A stretch of DNA of 64,000 bases, from assembly GCA_017450605.1 (NCBI GenBank), contig JAFSTG010000094.1, forward strand, positions 1 to 64,000. Direction: 5' to 3'. The stretch is from Paludibacteraceae bacterium (GTDB lineage Bacteria; Bacteroidota; Bacteroidia; Bacteroidales; Paludibacteraceae). A program made the position numbers and the translations under genes. Position 1 is the stretch's first letter; every line of letters starts with the position of its first letter. Positions 1 to 7,868 of the stretch are shown piece after piece. Under the pieces are notes generated by a model. It saw nothing but the letters and a program-made list of their open reading frames with translations, searched no databases and had not been told where the DNA came from.

Positions 1-184
1 GGGATGCTGCAAGAAGGCACAGAAATGCGAAGAAGGCAAAGAGTGCTGCGGCGACAAGAAAGAGTGCTGCAAGAAAGACGGTTGCTGCAAGAAAGACAGC
101 ACATGCTGCAAAATGGAACAAGAAGCTGTTGAAACCGAAGCTGTTGGGGATGCAGTAACACCTCAAAACGATGTTACTGAATAA
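1..184 (+). CDS. C-terminal end of a Cys/Lys-rich protein (partial)
   Basis: The gene runs in from the left edge; the reading frame starts at base 2 and ends with TAA at 182-184, leaving 60 visible residues. The first 36 hold eleven cysteines, ten of them as five CC pairs at visible residues 2-3, 15-16, 22-23, 28-29 and 35-36, mostly followed by Lys and acidic residues (ECCKKDGCCKK). The last 24 residues are acidic and lack cysteine. The DNA repeats an approximately 18-bp unit beginning TGCTGCAAGAA. The CC pairs suggest metal binding or a redox-sensitive tail, but this is inference. I do not recognise the family and its N-terminal domain is missing. Confidence 0.7.
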   Translation, partial: GCCKKAQKCEEGKECCGDKKECCKKDGCCKKDSTCCKMEQEAVETEAVGDAVTPQNDVTE

Positions 185-210
185 GACAGCACACAAGGAC
201 TCATAATCAA

Positions 211-243
211 AAAAAAACAGAGGCTGACCGTCTCTGTTTTTTT
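211..243. terminator. Intrinsic terminator, likely bidirectional
   Basis: A-tract plus CAGAG (211-222) pairs with CTCTG plus a T-tract (232-243) around a 9-nt loop. It follows the Cys-rich gene by 26 bp and faces the convergent gcvH, so it can end transcripts from both sides. Confidence 0.8.
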
Positions 244-260
244 ATTCAAATAAATTCTTT

Positions 261-278
261 CACATCCTGATGGATGTG
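261..278 (-). terminator. Small hairpin 3' of gcvH
   Basis: CACATCC (261-267) and GGATGTG (272-278) form a 7-bp stem with a 4-nt loop, 16 bp past the gcvH stop. The following minus-strand sequence is only moderately T-rich, so it is a weak terminator or an mRNA 3' stabiliser. Confidence 0.4.
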
Positions 279-294
279 GCAATTTCTCTGAAAA

Positions 295-675
295 TTACTT
301 TATCAACTCTGCATAGGCTGCCGCATCAAGCGAGTTGCCGAGTTCTGAAGAATCAGTTACCGAGATACGAATCATCCAACCTTCACCATAAGGGTCGTTG
401 TTGACAAGCTCAGGTTGGTCGTTGAGTGTCTCGTTGAATTCAATTACCTCGCCAGAAGCAGGCATATTGAGGTCGCTCACGGTCTTGACAGCCTCAACCG
501 AGCCAAACACCTCATTCTGCGAGAGAGTTTCGCCAACTGTGGGTACATCAACGAATACTATTTCGCCAAGTTCTGACTGTGCATAATCGGTGATACCGAC
601 AAATGCTTCGGTGCCTTCTACGCGAATCCATTCATGCTCGCGAGTGTAGAGTAAGTTTTGTGGAATGTTTGCCAT
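295..675 (-). CDS. gcvH: Glycine cleavage system H protein
   Basis: This is the lipoyl carrier of the cytoplasmic glycine cleavage system, which shuttles the aminomethyl group between the P, T and L proteins. The 126-aa product has the usual family length and the REHEW motif near the N-terminus. The lipoylated lysine is Lys64 in [10 protein letters not shown] chose the ATG at 675; the frame extends 14 codons further upstream, but those residues are unlike the family and overlap the probable promoter region. The T, P and L genes are not in the window. The gene is divergent from pgk. Confidence 0.95.
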   Translation of the reverse strand: MANIPQNLLYTREHEWIRVEGTEAFVGITDYAQSELGEIVFVDVPTVGETLSQNEVFGSVEAVKTVSDLNMPASGEVIEFNETLNDQPELVNNDPYGEGWMIRISVTDSSELGNSLDAAAYAELIK

Positions 676-728
676 GATTTTATATTTTTTAAAGATTTGT
701 ATTAATTCTCTTCTCAATGTTGAGCGTA

Positions 729-736
729 CAAAAGTA
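729..736 (-). promoter_or_regulatory. Probable -7 element of the gcvH promoter
   Basis: On the minus strand this reads TACTTTTG, matching the Bacteroidetes -7 consensus TAnnTTTG, 54 bp upstream of the gcvH ATG. No good TTTG lies 19-21 bp further upstream, so only half the promoter is supported. Confidence 0.45.
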
Positions 737-789
737 CAAAAAATATTTCGATTAGGAAAGAAAAGTAACTGCCAATTAAAAAAAAATTG

Positions 790-797
790 TAACTTTG
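790..797 (+). promoter_or_regulatory. Probable -7 element of the pgk promoter
   Basis: TAACTTTG matches TAnnTTTG and lies 41 bp before the pgk ATG. The upstream TTTG box is not obvious. With the gcvH element it makes this gap a divergent promoter region. Confidence 0.55.
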
Positions 798-838
798 CGG
801 CGATAAAGCATTCAACACATATAAAACATATTTCATTT

Positions 839-2086
839 ATGACAATTAACGACTACAAATTCGCCGGACAAAAGGCGATTGTTCGCGTGGACTTTAACGT
901 TCCACTCGACTCGGAAGGCAAGATTACCGATGATACCCGAATTCGCGGAGCTCTTCCTACATTAAAGAAAATTTTAGCAGATGGCGGCTCACTGATTATC
1001 ATGAGTCACATGGGTAAACCCAAGGGCAAGGTTAAAGCCGAGTTATCGCTCGGACAAATCAAAGATGCTGTTGCTGCTGCCTTAGGCACAGGTGTTAAGT
1101 TTGCTCCCGATTGTGCAAAGGCTTCTGATGCCGCAGCTGCTCTCAAACCCGGTGAGGTGCTCTTGCTTGAAAACCTGCGTTTCTATCCAGAAGAGGAAGG
1201 CAAACCTGTAGGTATCGACAAAGAAGATCCGGCTTACGAAGATGCCAAAAAAGCCATGAAGGCTGCGCAGAAAGAGTTTGCTAAGACATTGGCATCGTAT
1301 GCCGATTGCTATGTAAACGACGCCTTCGGAACGGCTCACCGCAAACATGCTTCTACCGCTGTTATTGCCGACTATTTCGACAAAGACCATAAGATGCTCG
1401 GCTATCTGATGGAGAAAGAGGTTCAGGCTGTAGATAACATACTGAGCAATATTCATCGTCCTTTCACCGCAATTATGGGCGGCTCGAAAGTTTCAACAAA
1501 GATAGGTATTATCGAAAACCTTATGGACAAAGTTGATAACCTTATTCTTTGCGGTGGTATGACCTACACCTTTGCCAAAGCACAAGGCGGAAAAATAGGT
1601 AACTCAATTTGCGAGGACGACAAGCTACAACTTGCTCTCGACATTATCGAGCAAGCAAAAGCGAAAGGCGTTAACCTCGTTTTGGGTAGCGACTGTGTAG
1701 CAGCCGACGCCTTCTCTAACGACGCTCATACACAGGTTGTTCCTGCCAACGAAATACCCGACGGTTGGGAAGGAATGGATGCCGGTCCGGAAACGCGCAA
1801 GGCATTTGCTCAGGCGATAGAAGGAGCTAAGACTATTCTGTGGAATGGTCCTGCAGGTGTGTTTGAGTTCGACAACTTCACAGGCGGAAGCCGTGCTATA
1901 GCCGAGGCAATAGCCAAAGCCACTGCTAACGGAGCTTATTCGCTGATAGGCGGTGGCGACTCGGTGGCATGTATCAACAAGTTCGGTATGGCCGACAAGG
2001 TCTCGTATATATCGACAGGTGGTGGTGCACTTTTGGAAGCCATCGAAGGTAAGGTTCTCCCCGGAGTTGCAGCAATAAACGACTGA
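839..2086 (+). CDS. pgk: Phosphoglycerate kinase
   Basis: Converts 1,3-bisphosphoglycerate and ADP to 3-phosphoglycerate and ATP in glycolysis, reversibly in gluconeogenesis. The 415-aa protein has the substrate-binding RVDFNVP near residue 16, the SHMGKPKG loop, HRKHAS, and the nucleotide-binding GGGDSVAC near the C-terminus. The ATG at 839 gives the family N-terminus; upstream in-frame codons have no family resemblance and overlap the promoter. It is transcribed alone or with the DUF3127 gene 49 bp downstream. The other glycolytic genes here are fba and pckA. Confidence 0.97.
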   Translation: MTINDYKFAGQKAIVRVDFNVPLDSEGKITDDTRIRGALPTLKKILADGGSLIIMSHMGKPKGKVKAELSLGQIKDAVAAALGTGVKFAPDCAKASDAAAALKPGEVLLLENLRFYPEEEGKPVGIDKEDPAYEDAKKAMKAAQKEFAKTLASYADCYVNDAFGTAHRKHASTAVIADYFDKDHKMLGYLMEKEVQAVDNILSNIHRPFTAIMGGSKVSTKIGIIENLMDKVDNLILCGGMTYTFAKAQGGKIGNSICEDDKLQLALDIIEQAKAKGVNLVLGSDCVAADAFSNDAHTQVVPANEIPDGWEGMDAGPETRKAFAQAIEGAKTILWNGPAGVFEFDNFTGGSRAIAEAIAKATANGAYSLIGGGDSVACINKFGMADKVSYISTGGGALLEAIEGKVLPGVAAIND

Positions 2087-2091
2087 TAGTT

Positions 2092-2126
2092 AACATTCAA
2101 CAGCTAACATTTCTTTAATATTTAAT
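2092..2126. repeat. Degenerate 7-bp tandem repeat, 5 units
   Basis: Five consecutive heptamers fill the pgk-DUF3127 gap. The first three resemble AACATTC, AACAGCT and AACATTT; the last two resemble CTTTAAT and ATTTAAT. This is one of several intergenic heptamer tracts in the window. Confidence 0.5.
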
Positions 2127-2135
2127 ATTCTTTTT

Positions 2136-2561
2136 ATGGAAATTGTAGGAAAAATAATCCAGATACTGCCTCTGCAAGAGGGTGTAAGTGCTCGGACAGG
2201 TAACCCATGGCAGTTGCAAACTTACGTATTAGAGACTCAGGAAAACTATCCCAAGAAGGTATGTTTCGAAGTATTTGGCAGCGACCGCATTAAAGCAAAC
2301 GAATGTAAAGAAGGCGACTTGGTAACCGTAAGTTTCGACCTTGAGAGTCGCGAGTTTAACGGACGTTGGTACACAAGTGTGCGTGCTTGGAAAATTCAGC
2401 AAGGTGCTGTTGCTACAACTCCTGTTGCTGCCGCCGCTCCTGCTGCGGCAACAAGCCAGACGCCGGCAACACCTACTGCAGTAGCGCCGCAGCCGGCAAC
2501 CACTGACAGGTTCGACGATTTAGCAGCAGAGAACGAAGGAGACGGAGATTTACCTTTTTAA
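2136..2561 (+). CDS. DUF3127 family protein, OB-fold-like with SSB-type acidic tip
   Basis: A 141-aa cytoplasmic protein matching the Bacteroidetes DUF3127 family. Residues 1 to about 95 look like a small OB-type domain (KVCFEVFGSD, GRWYTSVRAWKI). An Ala/Pro/Thr-rich linker follows at about 97-123. The acidic C-terminus ends in GDGDLPF, closely resembling the DDDIPF tip that bacterial single-strand DNA-binding proteins use to recruit repair and replication partners. A role in single-strand nucleic acid binding is therefore plausible but inferred. It is not the main Ssb, whose sequence differs. Downstream, the metallophosphoesterase gene begins after a 19-bp gap. Confidence 0.8.
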   Translation: MEIVGKIIQILPLQEGVSARTGNPWQLQTYVLETQENYPKKVCFEVFGSDRIKANECKEGDLVTVSFDLESREFNGRWYTSVRAWKIQQGAVATTPVAAAAPAAATSQTPATPTAVAPQPATTDRFDDLAAENEGDGDLPF

Positions 2562-2580
2562 ATCAAACTAATCAGTTTCT

Positions 2581-3918
2581 ATTAAGAAAGCGTTAACAAT
2601 ATTATTTACACTGCTCATAGCAGGAGGTTTGGTGGCATTATGCGTCTTACGCTGGAATGCTTGGTTCGGCAATCTGCCCGAAGAAGCATACAGCGTGGGG
2701 CGCGAGCCGCATAATGTAGTTATCACCTTCGGCGAAGATGCATTGCATGAGCGCACTATATCATGGCGTTGCGACACTATGATTCAGCCCTCGTATGCCA
2801 TATACTGGAATAACAATATTCGCGATACCATTTTGGCTGTAGGTCGTCTGGTTGAATCGCGTGCGGGCAAGGCAGCATTTTACCATGTCAGGTTAAGACA
2901 TCTTACCGCCGGCGACTACTATGTTGAACTGCATAGCGGATTGCGCAGCTCGGCTGTAATGCGCATGAGTGTGAGCAATCCTGAGCAACTCAACGAGTTT
3001 GTGCTCGCAGGCGACATACAAGACCTCAAAGGAGATTTCTCACAACATTTGTTTTCTGCTACCGACTCGATGTTTCCTAACGCTGCATTCTTTGCTCAAG
3101 CAGGCGACCTAATAGAGCGCCCTATGGATACTTACTGGCAAATGTTTTTCAATGCATACGGACACCAGACTAATCTTTTCCCCTTCGTTGCCGCAACAGG
3201 TAATCATGAATATCTTAAGGGAGTATATAAGCAGTTAGACAGTCGTTGGACAAGCATTTTTGTGAATCCCGAAAATGGTCCGAAGCGTGCAACCGGGCGC
3301 ACATATTATATAGACTTTCCTAAAATGCGTTTTGTAGTTATCGACACCGACCAACTGCAACTCTTCTCTGATTACACGCGTGCCAACACATGGTTAAAAC
3401 GTATTCTCAACGACGAAAAGGCCGCCGACAAATGGAAGATAGTAATGATGCATCATTCTGTTTATTCGGCAGGAATGGGCAGAAACAATCCTCTTATTGC
3501 TGCAGCGCTTTCAGGTGCTCTTCGACAGGCAGATGCTGTGTTTGCCGGTCATGACCACAACTACGCCCGCCGTATTGTTTGGGATACCGACCACAAGGCT
3601 GATTACATTAATGTTGTAACTACAAGTTCTGAGAAGTCGTATCTTGGCAGGTTAAACCCCAAAGACGACCGACTCCTTACTGCGCACCCCGTTGTTGAGC
3701 ACATCCGTCTCAACGATACCACACTGACAATAGAGACATGGAGAGTTGACGACTATTCGCTTTACGACTGTGTTGTTTTGCATAAAGACGGAGTGGCAGA
3801 CGATTACTATGAATCTGAAAAAGAGATTTTACCTATGCCGGAGCGGTATATAGGTGTTGATAACAGAAAAACACGTAAGTTCTTAGAGCGGCGTACAGAG
3901 AGAGGCAGTTATGAATAG
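2581..3918 (+). CDS. Purple-acid-phosphatase-like metallophosphoesterase with apparent ATT start
   Basis: Exported metal-dependent phosphoesterase. It has an N-terminal fibronectin-like domain (VGREPHNVVITFG), then calcineurin-type metal motifs AGDLIERP, GNHEY, MMHHSVYS and AGHDHNY. No ATG gives a sensible start. The frame is open from 2572, and codons from ATT at 2581 encode a clean signal or anchor segment (KKALTILFTLLIAGG), giving 445 aa. A later TTG at 2629 would delete most of that segment. I therefore place initiation at ATT, or infer that an ATG was altered. The end overlaps the next gene by 8 bp, so the two are probably co-translated. Confidence 0.82.
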   Translation: MKKALTILFTLLIAGGLVALCVLRWNAWFGNLPEEAYSVGREPHNVVITFGEDALHERTISWRCDTMIQPSYAIYWNNNIRDTILAVGRLVESRAGKAAFYHVRLRHLTAGDYYVELHSGLRSSAVMRMSVSNPEQLNEFVLAGDIQDLKGDFSQHLFSATDSMFPNAAFFAQAGDLIERPMDTYWQMFFNAYGHQTNLFPFVAATGNHEYLKGVYKQLDSRWTSIFVNPENGPKRATGRTYYIDFPKMRFVVIDTDQLQLFSDYTRANTWLKRILNDEKAADKWKIVMMHHSVYSAGMGRNNPLIAAALSGALRQADAVFAGHDHNYARRIVWDTDHKADYINVVTTSSEKSYLGRLNPKDDRLLTAHPVVEHIRLNDTTLTIETWRVDDYSLYDCVVLHKDGVADDYYESEKEILPMPERYIGVDNRKTRKFLERRTERGSYE

Positions 3919-4849
3919 GCGGAAAAATATATCGCGCATATTTAGTGTGCTCCTTGTAATGGCTGCCTATGGATATCTTGCCTATAAACTTCTTACCTTC
4001 GACGGCTATTCTGATTTTGCCGGTCACTTTCGCTCTGCAGGTTGGCAGCAATATATGTTTCTTGCTATTGCCATATCCTTATATCCGTTAAATATATTTT
4101 TTGAGTCGTGCAAATGGCGTTTTCTACTTCGCCACATTGAGCCAATGAGTCTGGCTCAGGCACAGCGTCAGACTTACTATGGTGCTATGGGAGCGTTTCT
4201 TACTCCCGGCCGATTAGGCGACTACCCCACCCGTGTAACAATGCTCAGGCATAAAGAGCACTGGTTGAGTGCAATCAGTCTTGGATTTGCCGGCACCTTT
4301 GCTCTCTCGTCGTTACAAATAATGCTCGGTTTGCCGGCTGCAATATCAACACTTGGTGTTAAGTGGTATGTATATATCATTGGAGTATTTTTTCTGATTT
4401 GTTTTTTCATGTCGCCGTTTATATGCAGGCATATCCCTACTGAAAATATTAAAACCGACAAACTAAAATCGGCGATAGAGGTTATAGGTGGTATTTCGAT
4501 TAGAGATATGGCGGTGCTCATCGGTTTGAGTGCTTTGAGATATACGGTATATTGCTCGCAGTTAGCGTGTGTTATGTGGTGCTCCGGAGTAAACCTATCA
4601 GTTGGTGATATGATAACCGCCATTCTTGCATTCTATCTGTTTGTTACTATCACACCTTCGCTTCCGGCAGCGGATGTCGGTATCCGCGGAAGTTGGGCAA
4701 TAATCGTATTTTCACATTTCACCGACAATATAGCAGCAATAGCAATGGCAGTAGTGCTCCTTTGGGTTGTAAATAGTGTTCTACCCATGTTAACAGGCTC
4801 CGTGATAAGCAGGTTGCAGGTATCGCGTAGCACAAACAAAATAGACTAA
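3911..4849 (+). CDS. Lysylphosphatidylglycerol synthase/flippase-type membrane protein
   Basis: A 312-aa polytopic inner-membrane protein of the UPF0104/AglD-like family, related to the transmembrane half of MprF. It has about eight hydrophobic segments and the family region FFESCKWRFLL followed by GAFLTPGRLGDY. The synthase domain of MprF is absent, so lipid flipping or another envelope role is more likely than aminoacyl-lipid synthesis. Its start lies 8 bp inside the metallophosphoesterase gene, which argues for a shared function in envelope phosphate or lipid metabolism. The substrate is unknown. Confidence 0.75.
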   Translation: MNRRKNISRIFSVLLVMAAYGYLAYKLLTFDGYSDFAGHFRSAGWQQYMFLAIAISLYPLNIFFESCKWRFLLRHIEPMSLAQAQRQTYYGAMGAFLTPGRLGDYPTRVTMLRHKEHWLSAISLGFAGTFALSSLQIMLGLPAAISTLGVKWYVYIIGVFFLICFFMSPFICRHIPTENIKTDKLKSAIEVIGGISIRDMAVLIGLSALRYTVYCSQLACVMWCSGVNLSVGDMITAILAFYLFVTITPSLPAADVGIRGSWAIIVFSHFTDNIAAIAMAVVLLWVVNSVLPMLTGSVISRLQVSRSTNKID

Positions 4850-4852
4850 TTA

Positions 4853-4884
4853 TTTGCATATTTAATAAATATTGTGTATTTTTG
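4853..4884 (+). promoter_or_regulatory. Bacteroidetes-type promoter for MFS-fba
   Basis: TTTG at 4853-4856, a 20-bp spacer, then TATTTTTG at 4877-4884. Both boxes and spacing fit the phylum's housekeeping consensus. The ATG of the MFS gene follows 22 bp downstream. Confidence 0.8.
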
Positions 4885-4906
4885 CACACTTATTTGAAAC
4901 AGAGCC

Positions 4907-6172
4907 ATGTATAATGCCCTTTACGCCACTAATTTTCTGTCCACACTGAATGACAACTACCAAAAGATGCTTGGTATGCTTGTTGTTACGGGGTGGGTTT
5001 CCTCAGAATGGAAGCCGCTTGTTATCAGTATCACAGGCGCGGCGTTGGTGTTGCCATATATATTCTGTTCTCCGCTTGCCAACCGAGCTGTCCAGCGATA
5101 TGGCAAACAGCGTGTTGTACGTGTTTGTAAGATTTTAGAGATACCAATAGTATTGCTTGCTGTTTTAGGTTTCTTGCTAAAAGACCCCACATTCTTCACT
5201 CAGTATGAGAATACTACTATTATAGCCACGGCATTGGTAGTGCTATCGATATTCCTCATAGGCATACAGAGTAGTATGTACTCACCCGCTAAATACGGAC
5301 TTATCCGCGACATTGGTGGTATAGAGAATGTGTCGAAGGGGATGGGTGGCATGGAGAGTCTTTCTTTCCTTGGCATGCTACTTGCCACCGGTCTTGCAGC
5401 TTTTATGGTAGATCATTTCTCTGAGCGCCCTGTGATATATAGCAGTTTGCTTTTGATATTAGCGGTTGCCGGGTGGATAGCCTCGTTGCTCATCAGTGCC
5501 GAAGAAGTTAATTCCGACCAGAAAGAGAGTCTTAACCCTTTTGCTTACATGAAGAGTTCTCACCGCATGGCACTTCAATACAAGGGTTTGAATTCAGTGA
5601 TTTATGTGCTTAGCATATTCTGGTGGTTTGCCACGACCATTCAACTCTGCACGATTGTATATTGCCAAGATGCGATGGGTTTGGAGAAAGGTGAGCCTGG
5701 CATAATAATGTGCATTGCTGCTATCGGCATTAGTTTAGGGTGCGTAGTGAGCGGATACATTGGTAACCGCAGAAAGGGGGAAGTGAATAATGTGCCGCTT
5801 TACGGTTTGCTTATCGTATTAGGTTTGTTAGGGATTTTCTTACTCAATGCAGGGCATTATATTATTTTTACGATACTGATATTTTTCGTTGGGATATTCG
5901 GCGGGATGTTCAAAGTGCCACTTGATGCAGCCATACAAAGAACAGTCAGGCAAGAGGAGCTTAACACCATATTGGCATATTTCAATCAGGTGAGTTTCCT
6001 TTTCATGTTTGGCGCCAGCGTTACCTACTACATCATCACAGCCATATTGCCTCAGCGCTATGTATTCCTGATGCTTGGTATAGTAATGGCAGGAGCAAGC
6101 GCATGGTTAGCCTACGACTACCCCCCTGTGAAACAACATTTTTTTAAAAAATATACATCTAAAAAATCTTAA
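4907..6172 (+). CDS. MFS transporter, LplT-like
   Basis: A 421-aa inner-membrane transporter with about 12 hydrophobic segments. The start resembles lysophospholipid transporter LplT proteins (FLSTLNDNYQKM, compared with FxxFNDN). The loop NRAVQRYGKQRVVR fits the MFS loop 2-3 signature region. LplT-type carriers flip lysophospholipids inward, but substrate assignment here is tentative. The stop is followed after 4 bp by fba, so the two are probably one transcript from the promoter at 4853. No acyltransferase domain is fused to it. Confidence 0.8.
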   Translation: MYNALYATNFLSTLNDNYQKMLGMLVVTGWVSSEWKPLVISITGAALVLPYIFCSPLANRAVQRYGKQRVVRVCKILEIPIVLLAVLGFLLKDPTFFTQYENTTIIATALVVLSIFLIGIQSSMYSPAKYGLIRDIGGIENVSKGMGGMESLSFLGMLLATGLAAFMVDHFSERPVIYSSLLLILAVAGWIASLLISAEEVNSDQKESLNPFAYMKSSHRMALQYKGLNSVIYVLSIFWWFATTIQLCTIVYCQDAMGLEKGEPGIIMCIAAIGISLGCVVSGYIGNRRKGEVNNVPLYGLLIVLGLLGIFLLNAGHYIIFTILIFFVGIFGGMFKVPLDAAIQRTVRQEELNTILAYFNQVSFLFMFGASVTYYIITAILPQRYVFLMLGIVMAGASAWLAYDYPPVKQHFFKKYTSKKS

Positions 6173-6176
6173 GATT

Positions 6177-7175
6177 ATGGTAAGTTACAAAGAATTAGGT
6201 TTGGTTAACACGCGTGAGATGTTTGCCAAAGCCATCAATGGCGGTTATGCTATACCCGCTTTCAATTTCAATAACATGGAACAGTTGCAGGCTATCATCA
6301 AAGCATCTGCCGAGACGAAGTCGCCTGTTATCCTTCAGGTATCGAAGGGTGCGCGCAACTATGCCAACCAAACGCTATTGCGCTACATGGCTCAAGGTGC
6401 AGTTGAATATGCCAAGGAGTTAGGTTGGGAGAATCCGCAAATATGCTTACACTTAGACCATGGTGACAGTTTCGAGTTGTGCAAGAGTTGCGTTGACTTT
6501 GGTTTCTCGAGTGTGATGATTGACGCTTCAGCACTTCCTTACGAAGAGAACATAGCCCTGACCAAGCGCGTTGTTGACTACGCTCATCAGTTTGATGTTA
6601 CGGTAGAGGCAGAGCTTGGTGTTTTGGCAGGTGTAGAAGACGAAGTTCAGGCAGAAGAGAGCCACTACACACGCCCCGAAGAAGTTATCGACTTTGCTAC
6701 TCGCACAGGCTGCGACTCGCTTGCTATCTCGATAGGCACAAGTCATGGTGCATATAAGTTTAAACCTGAGCAGTGCACCCGCGACCCGAAGACCGGTCGT
6801 TTGGTGCCCCCACCATTGGCATTCGATGTTCTCGACGCTATAATGGAGAAATTGCCGGGCTTCCCGATTGTTCTACACGGCTCTTCGTCAGTACCACAAG
6901 AGTATGTAGATATGATTAACCAGTACGGCGGCAAATTGCCCGATGCAGTCGGGATACCAGAAGAGCAACTTCGCAAGGCAGCCAAGTCGGCAGTTTGCAA
7001 GATTAACATCGACTCTGACTCTCGTTTGGCATTCACAGCAGCTGTGCGCAAGGTATTCTGGGAGAAGCCGGGAGAGTTCGATCCGCGTAAATATTGCGGT
7101 CCGGCACGCGACTTGATGACAGAGCTTTACAAGCACAAAATAATAAATGTGCTTGGTTCTGACGGAAAAGCATAA
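6177..7175 (+). CDS. fba: Class II fructose-bisphosphate aldolase
   Basis: Zinc-dependent aldolase that splits fructose-1,6-bisphosphate into glyceraldehyde-3-phosphate and dihydroxyacetone phosphate. The 332-aa protein shows AIPAFNFNNMEQ, the metal and catalytic motif LHLDHGDS, EAELG, and the phosphate-binding HGSSSVP. It starts 4 bp after the MFS stop and ends just before a strong terminator, so it is the distal gene of a two-gene transcript. With pgk nearby it forms part of the window's glycolytic set. Confidence 0.96.
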   Translation: MVSYKELGLVNTREMFAKAINGGYAIPAFNFNNMEQLQAIIKASAETKSPVILQVSKGARNYANQTLLRYMAQGAVEYAKELGWENPQICLHLDHGDSFELCKSCVDFGFSSVMIDASALPYEENIALTKRVVDYAHQFDVTVEAELGVLAGVEDEVQAEESHYTRPEEVIDFATRTGCDSLAISIGTSHGAYKFKPEQCTRDPKTGRLVPPPLAFDVLDAIMEKLPGFPIVLHGSSSVPQEYVDMINQYGGKLPDAVGIPEEQLRKAAKSAVCKINIDSDSRLAFTAAVRKVFWEKPGEFDPRKYCGPARDLMTELYKHKIINVLGSDGKA

Positions 7176-7187
7176 GGACTGATATGT

Positions 7188-7226
7188 AAAACTTGCTGCC
7201 CACGCGGGCAGCAAGTTTTGTTTTTT
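7188..7226 (+). terminator. Strong intrinsic terminator of fba
   Basis: A perfect 14-bp stem (7188-7201 with 7206-7219, GGGCAGCAAG side) and 4-nt loop, followed by G and a T6 tract. Confidence 0.93.
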
Positions 7227-7243
7227 ATCAGATTACACTTAAT

Positions 7244-7285
7244 GGAAATCAAATTTTAGATTTCAAAATTCAGATTTCAAATAAT
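7244..7285. repeat. Degenerate 7-bp tandem repeat, 6 units, before a start codon
   Basis: Six consecutive heptamers beginning GGAAATC and AAATTTT; AGATTTC occurs twice. They end 11 bp before the phosphoribosyltransferase ATG. The words match those upstream of the obgE and symporter starts. Confidence 0.5.
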
Positions 7286-7296
7286 TATCAACTATT

Positions 7297-7800
7297 ATGT
7301 ACAGGATTAAATATACAAAGGAGGAAGTATCGGCAGCTATTGACCGCTTGGCCGCTCAGATTACTCCGTCAGCCGACACAGTGTTTTTAGTGTTAATGAA
7401 CGGCGGAGCATGGTTTGCTCACGAGTTGATAAAGCGTTTGGGTGATGTTCCATTACGGATAGAGTATGCTCGTTTGTCGTCGTATGAAGGCAAAGAGCAG
7501 GGGTCGCTTTGCATCAGTTACATGCCTCAGATTGAATGGCGCAGCAAGGATGTTATTGTGCTTGACGACATTTGTGACACGGGTAAGACTGCAAACGCGG
7601 TAAACAGTTATCTTGCGCCTTACAATCCTGTATCGATGAAACTGATAACGTTGTTATCGCGTAAGGGGAGATACCATCTTGATGAAGGCATAGAGTTTAT
7701 GTCAGGGATAGAAGATGACTCGGGCGATTTCTTTGTAGGTTGCGGATTAGACGACAACGGCATTGCCCGTAACCTGCCTTACATCGGGATAGTGGAATAA
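7297..7800 (+). CDS. Hypoxanthine phosphoribosyltransferase-like protein
   Basis: A 167-aa type I phosphoribosyltransferase, probably in purine salvage. The PRPP-binding loop is VIVLDDICDTGKT (about residues 87-99), and VLMNGGAWFAHELIKRL fits the PPi-binding loop region of HGPRTs. Length is slightly under the roughly 175-180 aa of typical Hpt. Base specificity cannot be read from sequence. No promoter boxes are evident; the gap upstream holds the fba terminator and a heptamer tract. It converges on birA. Confidence 0.78.
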   Translation: MYRIKYTKEEVSAAIDRLAAQITPSADTVFLVLMNGGAWFAHELIKRLGDVPLRIEYARLSSYEGKEQGSLCISYMPQIEWRSKDVIVLDDICDTGKTANAVNSYLAPYNPVSMKLITLLSRKGRYHLDEGIEFMSGIEDDSGDFFVGCGLDDNGIARNLPYIGIVE

Positions 7801-7841
7801 CTGTATCGGTTTATATAAATATGTAACCTAATATACTTTTT

Positions 7842-7862
7842 TTCACCATTCACCCTTCACCT
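7842..7862. repeat. Three perfect-phase 7-bp units
   Basis: TTCACCA, TTCACCC and TTCACCT lie in tandem between the convergent phosphoribosyltransferase and birA genes. No hairpin terminator is visible in this 68-bp gap. Confidence 0.55.
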
Positions 7863-7868
7863 TCCTTT

